A stretch of 14,836 nt of DNA from an uncultured Planctomycetaceae bacterium (GTDB taxonomy: Bacteria; Planctomycetota; Planctomycetia; Pirellulales; Pirellulaceae): assembly GCA_903927685.1 (NCBI GenBank), contig CAIYOB010000233.1, positions 1 to 14,836 of the forward strand, read 5' to 3'. The position numbers and the translations under genes were made by a program. A model generated the notes under the pieces. That model was not told the origin of the DNA. It made no database searches and was given only the letters and a program-made list of their open reading frames with translations. Shown here piece by piece: positions 7,751 to 14,567 of this stretch (its first letter is position 1; the number at the start of each line of letters is the position of its first letter).

Positions 7751-8197
7751 ATGCTCCGAAACCTGTTGATGATTGCCGTGTCGATTTTGAACGTTGGGCT
7801 GACATCCGGCCAGGAGCGGCCACAAGCGGTGCCGGACGACGACCAGTCCCGGCGTCTGGTTGTCGGGACTTGGCAAGACGAGTACCAGGGAAAGCGGACG
7901 ATGACGCTGCAGGAGGACGGCACGGGGAAAATGGTCGTCGAACTGGACGGGTTGAAGGCCAGGTTGTTTGCCCCGCGATTGGAATTCGACATGGTCTGGT
8001 CCGTAGACAAGGGCCGACTGAACAAGCGGACGATCAAGGGCGAGCCTGCCGTCACCGTGCAACTGATCCTGAAGACGCTGGGGGACCGGGTTGACGAGCG
8101 GATTGTCGAGTTGACGCAGGACCGCCTGTTGTTGCTGGACAAGGACGGCAAGACGAAGTACGACTGGCGACGCGTGCCGGAAGCGAAGTCCGGCTAA
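7751..8197 (+). CDS. Small secreted beta-rich protein of unknown function
   Basis: 148 aa with a short signal peptide (MLRNLLMIAVSILNVGLTSG). The mature part looks like an all-beta, lipocalin-like protein: VGTWQDEYQGKRTMTLQEDG (38-57) followed by alternating strands (KMVVELDG, EFDMVWSV, GRLNKRTI, ERIVELTQDRLLLLD). The GTW...LxxDGTG start is like small 'extracytoplasmic GTW' proteins common in planctomycetes (recollection). No catalytic residues can be assigned. The ATG at 7751 is preferred to one at 7685 in the same frame because GGAGGG lies seven bases before it and the signal peptide begins there. It follows the thioredoxin-like gene by 129 nt. A strong hairpin lies just after its stop. Confidence 0.75.
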   Translation: MLRNLLMIAVSILNVGLTSGQERPQAVPDDDQSRRLVVGTWQDEYQGKRTMTLQEDGTGKMVVELDGLKARLFAPRLEFDMVWSVDKGRLNKRTIKGEPAVTVQLILKTLGDRVDERIVELTQDRLLLLDKDGKTKYDWRRVPEAKSG

Positions 8198-8205
8198 GAA
8201 TTGGG

Positions 8206-8299
8206 GTTGGGTGGCTGGGGCCGAGCCACGAGGTACGAGTGGCGAGCCCCCAGTTCTTGCCACTGGGGGCTCGCGGCACTCGACCCCAGGCACCCCAAC
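8206..8299. terminator. Long imperfect hairpin between convergent genes (bidirectional terminator or dispersed repeat)
   Basis: The core is a perfect 12 bp stem, CGAGCCCCCAGT (8243-8254) and ACTGGGGGCTCG (8262-8273), with a 7 nt loop. It extends outward: CGAGTG/CACTCG pairs across a 2 nt bulge, CTGGGG (8215-8220) pairs with CCCCAG (8284-8289), and GTTGGGTGG pairs with most of GCACCCCAAC. A 15 nt unpaired stretch (8221-8235) breaks the left arm. It starts 9 nt after the plus-strand gene and ends 20 nt before the stop of the minus-strand gene, the position of a two-way terminator. There is no poly-T tail, so it may instead be a REP-like dispersed element. Confidence 0.6.
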
Positions 8300-8318
8300 A
8301 TTTAGCCCTGACCTCGAA

Positions 8319-11108
8319 CTAGTTTCGAACGCGGGCCCGGGGAGCAGTTGTCTCCGTCCACACGATCGTCCGCTCCGGCGGACCGCCTTCGGCCGGACGG
8401 CGATTGAAAAAGGTGTCGTGGTACGGGGCGTTCGCGTCGACCCAGGTGACCAGCGTCCACCACTGGTCACGCGTCAGCGGTGCCTCGCGGCGGTGCAACT
8501 CGTCCTCCAACAGCACGCGAACCAGGGGACTCTGGTGCGACCCGAACTCCAGCGGTTTCGTCACGGCAGCCCCGCTGAAACGGTTGGAGACGGAGACCAG
8601 CGGGCGAGCGCCGGGGCCGACCCCGGCCGTGGATGTCGAGCCGGCGGAATGCAACCCGAACAGCGTCCGGAACGACTGGACGAATCCATCCGCGGCGCGC
8701 GTCGCCGTAAGATCCAATCCTCCGTCCGGCTGCCGGTCGCCGTGACAACGCACGCAATGCTGATCCAGGATAGGCTGAATCAGCCGTTCGTAACCGACCA
8801 ACCGGTCGGCGCCCCAGGGCGGCGGCACGGGGACTTCGGCGGGACTTGTCAACGCCAGGGGGATCCCCGCCGCCGGCGCAGCGACCGCGATGCCGACCGC
8901 AGGGCTCCCGCTCGCGCTCCCGACCGCACCCGCCACGGCCGGCGCGTGTCCTGACGATTCGTGGCAGCCCACGCACCCGCGGACCTCGCCGCCTTGCAGC
9001 GTGATGTGGCTCCGCATCCGGCGAAGTTCCATCCCGTTCTCGTCCAACGCCTGAAAGTACACCGACGTGTCGGCCGGGATGGTGAAGTGGGCCGAGCCGT
9101 CCGCCTGGACCGGCACCACGCCCAGCACACGGACCGGCGCCCACTCCCAGTAGCCGAACTGCTTCTCCCAGGCATTGCCGGGCAGGTACCGCATGGCGCC
9201 GACCTGTTCGTCCAGCGGCCAGCCGACACGCTGCGAGATCCGCAGATACCGGACTCTACCCCGCGGGATGCCCTTCAAACCGCGGTAGACGTCGGCGACG
9301 TAGCACGTTCCCGTCGGCTGGGATGCGTCGGCGGTCGGGGCGACCCGCGGCGGTCGAGGCCGCGGACGCACGGGCATGGGGAACGAGCAGGAGTAGATCA
9401 GATCGCGATGCACCAGTTCCTTGTTGCCGAACACGTCGATCACGTACAGAGCAAAGCCGTTGGCGCGGGTGCTGCTGTGGTACGAATAGGAAACCAGAAA
9501 ACAGGTGTCCGACAGAGCCCACGGCGTCTGGTACACGCCACAGGCGTCCGGCACGCCGCCCTCCGCCACCGGCACGCCAGCCATCTTGCCCTCTTGCGGC
9601 TTGACGCCGGGCGTGACGATTCGCAGACCGTCGGGCGCGTTGATCCCGCGCGTCGGATCGACGATCACGACGGGGCCGTAGGCCAGCGTGTGATGCCCCG
9701 TCGCGATGGAAACCAGCCGGGATGTACCGGGAATGGAACGTGTGTCGCGCAGACCGTAGGGAGCCGGCATGTGCTGCTTGTACAACGCGTCCGCTTGGGT
9801 GCCGTCGGGGCGCACGGTCCACAGCGAGTGGACTTCCAGGAAATGCCGCTCCTGGTACTCCCACCGCGTGTAGCCGACCAGGCCGTTGTCGAGCGTGTGC
9901 GGATAGCGATCGATATCCTTGTTGTCGTTCAGCCGCCGCGGCGGGCCGCCGTCCGGGCCGACCGCATACAGGTTGATCACCGTGTGGTCGGCCGAGAACT
10001 TGCCGCATTCGCTGCTGCGGCCTGAGCGGTCAGAGGCGAAGACGATCCCGCCATCGGGAAGATAGGTCGGCTCAAAGTCGCTCCAGTACGAATGGTCCGT
10101 CAGCTGCCGCAAACCGCCGCCGTCCAGTCCGATCTCGAAGATGTGCGTCGGCTCCTGACTGCCCCGCAGCTGGAACACGTTATCGCCGCTAAGCGTGTCC
10201 CAGGGCGGCGGCCAGTCGGGCTGCTGGGCGTAGCCGAAGACGAGGCGGTCGGCGTCCCAGGCAAGGTCCAGGCCATGGGCGTGTCCCGGTCCCAGACGGC
10301 CGTCCAGTAGGTTCCGGACCGGAGCGCCCGGATGCAGGCCGGACTGGACGCAGATGTCGCCGCCCGGCTTATGCCCCCAGGGATACTGGGACCCGGTGAT
10401 GTTGGGAAACGACGCGGGATGGCATTGGACAAAGGCCAGTTGGTCCAAGCGAACAGCCGGATTGGCCAGCACGATGCCCCGGGCCGTCCGGCGGGCAGCC
10501 AGCCAAAGGCGGCGCTGTCCGGGCAGATCGTCCGGCGCGTCCGCGAGGCGGGCCGAAAACTGTTCCCGCAGTGCCTCCAACTGGGCCAATTGCGTTTCGA
10601 GCCGGACGGAATCGGCCGCGGGAATCCCCCGTGCTCGACCGTCGGCCAGGGACCCGCGAGCCCGCCGCAGGATCAGCCCGAGCGAGCCCCGCAGGCCGGC
10701 GCTGTCGCGGTGGACGCCCCAAACGACGGCTTGCCGGACATAGTCGCACTGCAGCAGAAACTCACCGTCCAACCGGGACCAGCGGACAAACCACGCCGGC
10801 GGATCGGCCGCGGGCCATCTCGCCACCTGCCCGTCGTTTTCGTTATTCACTTTGGTCGCCAAGGCCCACTCGGCGATCCCGGCCACGAACGGGTCGTCGT
10901 GGTCCAGCAAGCCTGCGGCGGCCTCGGCGTCGGCGGCCTCCAGTTTGCCGGCCCGGGCGGCAGCCAGCAGCGATTCGGCTTGGGTCAGGGCGGCGTCGAC
11001 GGGCGTCGCTGGGGAAGGGGGCGGCGATTCCTGAGCGAAGGCATCGAATGCAGCGAGGACCAGCAGCAAGGCGGCCAGGCAGCTGTGGGCAAGCGAGAAC
11101 CGGGTCAT
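8319..11108 (-). CDS. Secreted di-heme protein related to hydrazine synthase alpha subunit (HzsA-like)
   Basis: 929 aa. Signal peptide over 1-25 (hydrophobic LAALLLVLAAFDAFA). Residues ~40-215 are helical; ~225-570 contain TolB/WD40-like propeller repeats with IFEIGLDGGGLRQLTDHSYW (323-342), EPTYLPDGGIVFASDRSG (346-363) and NLYAVGPDGGPPRRLN (379-394). A middle domain follows (~595-705: GTCYVADVYRGL, YLRISQ, VPVQADGSAHFTIPADTSVY), resembling the HzsA middle domain. Two c-type heme sites, CVGCH (712-716) and CVRCH (785-789), are separated by a Pro/Ala-rich linker; the second sits in an ILDQHCVRCHGDRQPDGGLDL context like planctomycete cytochrome c domains. HzsA, from anammox bacteria, has a propeller, middle domain and two hemes; non-anammox planctomycetes carry relatives of unknown function. 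No hzsB/hzsC neighbour is present, so hydrazine synthesis is not supported; an exported redox role is inferred. GGAG lies nine bases before the ATG. Confidence 0.85.
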   Translation of the reverse strand: MTRFSLAHSCLAALLLVLAAFDAFAQESPPPSPATPVDAALTQAESLLAAARAGKLEAADAEAAAGLLDHDDPFVAGIAEWALATKVNNENDGQVARWPAADPPAWFVRWSRLDGEFLLQCDYVRQAVVWGVHRDSAGLRGSLGLILRRARGSLADGRARGIPAADSVRLETQLAQLEALREQFSARLADAPDDLPGQRRLWLAARRTARGIVLANPAVRLDQLAFVQCHPASFPNITGSQYPWGHKPGGDICVQSGLHPGAPVRNLLDGRLGPGHAHGLDLAWDADRLVFGYAQQPDWPPPWDTLSGDNVFQLRGSQEPTHIFEIGLDGGGLRQLTDHSYWSDFEPTYLPDGGIVFASDRSGRSSECGKFSADHTVINLYAVGPDGGPPRRLNDNKDIDRYPHTLDNGLVGYTRWEYQERHFLEVHSLWTVRPDGTQADALYKQHMPAPYGLRDTRSIPGTSRLVSIATGHHTLAYGPVVIVDPTRGINAPDGLRIVTPGVKPQEGKMAGVPVAEGGVPDACGVYQTPWALSDTCFLVSYSYHSSTRANGFALYVIDVFGNKELVHRDLIYSCSFPMPVRPRPRPPRVAPTADASQPTGTCYVADVYRGLKGIPRGRVRYLRISQRVGWPLDEQVGAMRYLPGNAWEKQFGYWEWAPVRVLGVVPVQADGSAHFTIPADTSVYFQALDENGMELRRMRSHITLQGGEVRGCVGCHESSGHAPAVAGAVGSASGSPAVGIAVAAPAAGIPLALTSPAEVPVPPPWGADRLVGYERLIQPILDQHCVRCHGDRQPDGGLDLTATRAADGFVQSFRTLFGLHSAGSTSTAGVGPGARPLVSVSNRFSGAAVTKPLEFGSHQSPLVRVLLEDELHRREAPLTRDQWWTLVTWVDANAPYHDTFFNRRPAEGGPPERTIVWTETTAPRARVRN

Positions 11109-11166
11109 GGCGTGGGCTCCAACTCGAGCGGACGAATCGCGGGCATGCGGCCACGTGGGCTGGGCT

Positions 11167-11261
11167 CTCCGAGACCAGGTTCGAGTCTCGGGGGAGACGC
11201 GACCACGTAGCCAGGTCGCTCCGAGACCGGATTCGAATCTCGGAGAGACTCGACTACGTGA
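11167..11261. repeat. Two diverged ~43 bp direct repeats, each with an internal palindrome
   Basis: The units begin CTCCGAGACC at 11167 and 11219 (52 nt apart) and end in CACGTAG / TACGTGA. They match over about 43 nt with one single-base indel and a few substitutions. Each contains an inverted repeat; copy 2 gives CTCCGAGA (11219-11226) and TCTCGGAG with an ATTCGAAT palindrome between them. It lies 60-150 nt upstream of the HzsA-like start. Possible roles: paired operator, decayed transposon ends, or an intergenic repeat family. Confidence 0.6.
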
Positions 11262-11676
11262 TTCTGCCTGATCGCCCGCAGCGAATCAACCTGGGGGTGC
11301 CGGACGCGTCATCGCGAAGACGCTCCCAGATTCGCTCCCATTGCACTCGATCCAATTGGAAGACAGGATCGTCTTCGATGTCAACGTCCGATCGCAAGCC
11401 CCCTCAGTGCGAGCCACCACCAGTCTTGTCCCTTCACTACATTCACGGAGTATCCCCACGACCGTCCGTTCGTGCTGTCGGCAGACGAGTCAATGACGCC
11501 CAGGCCGCGAGAGGCGTGGTCATTGCCGAAAGGGACGAATGCATTATCCCGTTACCGCATCGCTCGGCGGGCGGCAATCTCTTTCTTGGAGCGCCGGTGT
11601 GCCGCAGCGGAGCCAGGACGAGGGCGGACGTTTCTTTCGTCCGGGGGCCGTCGTCAGGTCCGGGTTCGGCAACGGT

Positions 11677-11745
11677 GGGCAGGAAAATGGAGGGCAAGAA
11701 AATGGGGGCCAGCTCAGAGAGCCGAGGGAGTCATCCCATTTTTTG
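11677..11745. repeat. AAAATGG tandem repeat with opposing TTTTTT arm
   Basis: Two 15 bp units, GGGCAGGAAAATGGA (11677-11691) and GGGCAAGAAAATGGG (11692-11706), lie head to tail with two mismatches. The second unit (CAAGAAAATGGG) is nearly complementary to CCCATTTTTTG (11735-11745), giving an imperfect ~11 bp stem with a GC-rich loop and a T-run. This could act as a terminator on the plus strand, or be a fragment of a dispersed planctomycete intergenic repeat (recollection, unverified). Confidence 0.5.
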
Positions 11746-12035
11746 TCGTCCCGGGTTTTTGTTTCTTCAGTTTCGGGTTCCGGAGTTCCGGACTTTTCAG
11801 CGGCCCCGGGTTTGCCGACGACAGCTCGTTTTGTTGCCAGGCTCTCCCGGTGTGCGAGTTAGCCGTGCGCCGGGCGCGGAGGGCCGAAAATCGGTGAAGC
11901 GAGGTTGCGTCCTACCCGCCCGCACTGCTGACTCGCCCGCCGGTTGAGTTGGGGCACCGAATTTCAGCCGTCTCGCGGCGGACGAGTAAGCAGTGCCTCA
12001 CCGCGCACGCAACTGGCTCCCTTCGGCGAGCCCAC

Positions 12036-12674
12036 CTAGACCTGCTGCAATACGTATTGCGTCAGCCAAGCGGCGACGAGCCCCCAGGCAAAACTGAGCA
12101 TGGTTCCGATAATGATGTACTCCGCCTCCATGCGGTCCTCGTGCTCCTTCAGATCGCCGAAACGAAAAACCGACTTCGCCGCCACGAGGAATCCCACGCC
12201 GGTCGGCTGATTGCCCAGGATGAACAAGAGGATCAAGGTGCGTTCGAGTTGCCCGATATATCGGCCGCCCTTCTCGAACCCGCGCCGCCGCGGCGATAGC
12301 GAGTGCTCGTCGCCGGAGGAACGAAGCTCTTTGACCAACGGCGCGACCAGAATGCCAATCCCCACGCCGCCAGCGTAGACACTCACGATCAAGCCGGAGA
12401 TCGCCACGAGCGTTTTGACCCACAACGAGCCGAAGACGGCGGTCCAAAAGTTGGGGCCGCTGATGAGCACGCGTCCGTCCAGGATGGCCACCAAGGCTAA
12501 CAGGACGGCCAAGTGCAGTGCCTGATCCGCCAGCAATGCCCCCATCTTCCATCGCACTGGAAGGCCGCGATCCTGGCCGGGCGGGGCCAGCCAGCGTGTC
12601 CCCGCTTCCTTGACGAGATCGACCAGCGGATGGACCGCCAGAATGACAGCCGGAATCTGCCACACGGGCCACAT
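12036..12674 (-). CDS. DUF3307-type membrane protein, apparently N-terminally truncated
   Basis: 212 aa from the ATG. The first part (residues 5-66) matches the second half of a DUF3307 domain: ILAVHPLVDLVKE (11-23) with the family H-x3-D-x2-K pattern (His15, Asp19, Lys22), then LLADQALHLAVLLAL (47-61) with the D-Q-x2-H motif. The C-terminal helices (VSVYAGGVGIGILVAPLV, 97-114; LERTLILLFILGNQPTGVGF, 143-162; YIIIGTMLSFAWGLVAAWL, 186-204) fit. Full-length members normally begin with about 50-60 more residues, including an H-L-x-x-D-F-x-x-Q helix, absent here: an in-frame TAA lies four codons before the ATG. Only a weak GCGGGA abuts the start, with no proper SD. The upstream satD neighbour is the classic DUF3307 partner (knowledge), so this is likely a truncated remnant rather than a different family. 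Confidence 0.75.
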   Translation of the reverse strand: MWPVWQIPAVILAVHPLVDLVKEAGTRWLAPPGQDRGLPVRWKMGALLADQALHLAVLLALVAILDGRVLISGPNFWTAVFGSLWVKTLVAISGLIVSVYAGGVGIGILVAPLVKELRSSGDEHSLSPRRRGFEKGGRYIGQLERTLILLFILGNQPTGVGFLVAAKSVFRFGDLKEHEDRMEAEYIIIGTMLSFAWGLVAAWLTQYVLQQV

Positions 12675-12680
12675 TCCCGC

Positions 12681-12760
12681 CAGAATTTAGCTCTAAATGG
12701 TTATATCTAGCGAGCGCTATAGAATCGGTTATTAGCGCGATAGCGCTATAACTAAATGGT
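12681..12760. repeat. AT-rich palindromic patch flanked by 9 bp direct repeats between satD and DUF3307
   Basis: CTAAATGGT occurs at 12693-12701 and 12752-12760, flanking 50 bp. Within it, AGCGCTATA occurs at 12713-12721 and 12742-12750, and the second lies in a perfect 10 bp palindrome ATAGCGCTAT. The two ends are roughly inverted (GTTATA... and ...TATAAC). Over 12681-12760 I count 31 G+C of 80, far below the surroundings. The satD stop codon lies inside the right-hand repeat. Direct repeats of equal length flanking an imperfect palindrome look like a target-site duplication around a miniature insertion; paired palindromic sites also look like an operator. Confidence 0.6.
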
Positions 12761-13411
12761 GGCAAATTCCAGCTCAAAACGCTCAATTGCGAGTTCGACA
12801 GCAGGCCAACTCGCGGCCTCAAGTCCTCTGGCGACCGTTGGTTGCCTCACGGGCGGTGTCCAGAGACCAGCGATGCGGGCATGGGGCCAGCCGCGCAGCG
12901 CCCCGGAGATCGCGCGTGCCCGTTTTCCCGTCCACGTTTTCGTGACAATTGCGTCGATCAGAGCAAACGCCACGTCCCACACTTGGACATCCGGAACGCG
13001 TTCGGAGGCAAACTGCATGCGTCTTGCTGGATCCCCGCTCTGAAGAAGCCTTCCGGACAGGCGGAATGCCTCGCCATCCCCCTCGGAAACGCGGTCTCCG
13101 GGGACGAAGTCAACGCCGCCGATCGCGATCGCAATCCGAGTGTCCACGCCGTCAGCACGATCCAAGAGATACGCCCGCAGGAACACCGCAGCCCGCAGCG
13201 CCGCACCGGGCCTGGACAGCAGCAGTTGCCACGAGTCGCCCGCATAGACGTCGATATCCAGCGGAATCGCGTCGCCCTGGAACTCCCGCGCCGCGGCCGC
13301 TGCCTGCCTGAGAACACCGGGCAAGCCTGCGCGTGCATCGCGGCCCAAGCGAGACGACCCGACGATGTCGCCCGAGATCACGGCGTACGTCCGGTGAGGA
13401 TCGATTTCCAT
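12752..13411 (-). CDS. satD: SatD family protein
   Basis: 219 aa with the SatD signature YAVISGDIVGSSRL (9-22) and cyclase-like strands VYAGDSWQLLL (55-65) and TRIAIAIGGVDFVPGDRVSE (91-110), followed by DGEAFRLSGRLL (112-123). The domain resembles class III nucleotide-cyclase folds, but the catalytic role is unproven. Residues ~164-206 (RARAISGALRGW to LEAASWPAVELAIE) resemble a helix-turn-helix region found at the C-terminus of this family (inference), with a degraded turn here. SatD is named for the Streptococcus mutans acid-tolerance sat operon and is often encoded next to DUF3307 proteins (knowledge), as here. The ATG at 13411 is preferred to 13489 because the family begins shortly before the GDIVGS motif; only a weak GAGA lies upstream, so the start is less sure. 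Confidence 0.82.
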   Translation of the reverse strand: MEIDPHRTYAVISGDIVGSSRLGRDARAGLPGVLRQAAAAAREFQGDAIPLDIDVYAGDSWQLLLSRPGAALRAAVFLRAYLLDRADGVDTRIAIAIGGVDFVPGDRVSEGDGEAFRLSGRLLQSGDPARRMQFASERVPDVQVWDVAFALIDAIVTKTWTGKRARAISGALRGWPHARIAGLWTPPVRQPTVARGLEAASWPAVELAIERFELEFATI

Positions 13412-13504
13412 TCTTGTCTCAGCAATCTGCCTGTCCCGGGATTTCTTCGGCACGAGGCGGCGAGTCCCGGTGGCCGTTTCCAGCGACATCCGGGACGGCA
13501 GTCG

Positions 13505-14419
13505 TCACTGGGCCTCGGCCAGCGAACGGATCTTGTCCAGCAACTGTTGTTTCAATTCGCCGTCGGCGCGCGTGGCGGCCTGTTGGTAATAGATCTTCGC
13601 CTGCCCCGGCTTGCCGGCCTCTTCCAGCCCCTTCGCCTTTTCGATCCGTACCTGGATCTCTTCCAGCCGGGCCGCTTCTTCGGCGGCCTGCTGGCGGCGG
13701 ATCTCGGCTACGCTCAGATCGCCGTGGTTCGCCGTGCTGTCACCGGACGCGGCCGCTGCCGCCGGTCGGCCGGCTTCTGGGTCACCCTGGACTTGGCCGC
13801 CTTTGATGACCAGCGGCCCAGCGTCGTCGGCCGCTGGCCGTGGGGGCGGTGCCACGGGGACGGGATCGCGATCCGCGCCCGCTCCGGCCTGTGTCGCCGG
13901 CTGCTGCTGCAACTGAGCCAGCCGTTGGGCCAAAGGGCTGACCGAGTACTGCGGAGCGATCGGCATCATCGGGACCGCGGGCGCGTTGCCCACGATGGGA
14001 ACCACGCCGGTGACAAAGGGGCGAATGGAGCCGCTGAACAGCGAGCCGGAGCCGCCATTGGGCATCACGATCGTAGGCGCGGTGACCGTGTTGCTGCGGC
14101 TGCTGCCCTGGCCGGCCAGCATGTTGAACCCGAAACCCAAGGGCCCGCCGAACCGCATCCCGAAGCGGGCGTCGGCCCCCGGATCGTAGCCGCCGAACTG
14201 CGGAGGCGTGGAACCGGCCGGCCCGGTGTTGAAATACCAGCCGCCGCCAGGCCCGCTACGTCCCATGTTGATGCCGCCAAAACCGAAATTCTCGTAGAAG
14301 CTGTCGCTCATCGTCTGATACGGCGAAGTGAGCTGGACCTGCTGGGCGTGGCTGTCGGTCTCTGCCCGGATCGACAGCCCCGCCACGACGACCGCGATAA
14401 TCAATCCGCTGCGCGACAT
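13505..14419 (-). CDS. Secreted protein of unknown function, low-complexity with C-terminal coiled-coil/TPR-like helix
   Basis: 304 aa. Signal peptide MSRSGLIIAVVVAGLSIRAET..AQQ, cleavage near 26. Residues 29-65 hold a distinctive segment, LTSPYQTMSDSFYENFGFGG (30-49) then MGRSGPGGGWYFNTG (52-66), followed by Gly/Phe-rich and Pro/Ala-rich low-complexity sequence. About 236-304 is helical: VAEIRRQQAAEEAARLEEIQ (237-256), then KAKGLEEAGKPGQAKIYYQQ (261-280), a TPR-like helix pair. No catalytic residues. The SYENFG-style N-terminal segment resembles secreted proteins found widely in planctomycetes (recollection). The ATG is chosen because GGGAG lies at normal spacing and the signal peptide starts there; an upstream in-frame start at 14563 adds a long region without leader character. 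Confidence 0.75.
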   Translation of the reverse strand: MSRSGLIIAVVVAGLSIRAETDSHAQQVQLTSPYQTMSDSFYENFGFGGINMGRSGPGGGWYFNTGPAGSTPPQFGGYDPGADARFGMRFGGPLGFGFNMLAGQGSSRSNTVTAPTIVMPNGGSGSLFSGSIRPFVTGVVPIVGNAPAVPMMPIAPQYSVSPLAQRLAQLQQQPATQAGAGADRDPVPVAPPPRPAADDAGPLVIKGGQVQGDPEAGRPAAAAASGDSTANHGDLSVAEIRRQQAAEEAARLEEIQVRIEKAKGLEEAGKPGQAKIYYQQAATRADGELKQQLLDKIRSLAEAQ

Positions 14420-14567
14420 TGCTGTTCTCCCATTCCCCCTGCTGCACTGGGCCGGCCCGGGGCGTTGTGGGGCCTGCCCCCTGAATTCTACCTGCTCGGC
14501 CGCCGGCAGGTCAATGAATTCTGCGTGGGGCAGGCTGACCTGGCTGATCCGGCCGACCAGCATGAAC

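Larger units (their letters stand above)
11109..12035. other. Long intergenic region without a supported gene
   Basis: 927 nt with no reading frame that combines a ribosome site with protein-like composition; candidate frames on both strands (for example 11443-11697 minus and 11472-11897 plus) are Arg/Pro/Ser-rich and look like noise. It holds two repeat structures (listed separately). The promoter of the HzsA-like gene should lie near its left end. A plus frame over about 11420-11600 (EYPHDRPFVLSADES...) has mildly protein-like character and could be a decayed gene, but no family is recognised. Confidence 0.6.

Noticed and set aside
6497..8470. 657-codon minus-strand open frame over the thioredoxin-like and lipocalin-like genes
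   Set aside because: Antisense shadow; spans a hairpin and two genes and has no family features.
11443..11697. 84-codon minus-strand frame in the long gap
   Set aside because: No ribosome site, no recognisable protein character, and it overlaps a repeat.
12015..12032. Small GGCTC/GAGCC hairpin after the DUF3307 gene
   Set aside because: Only 5 bp with no T-tract; too weak to call a terminator.
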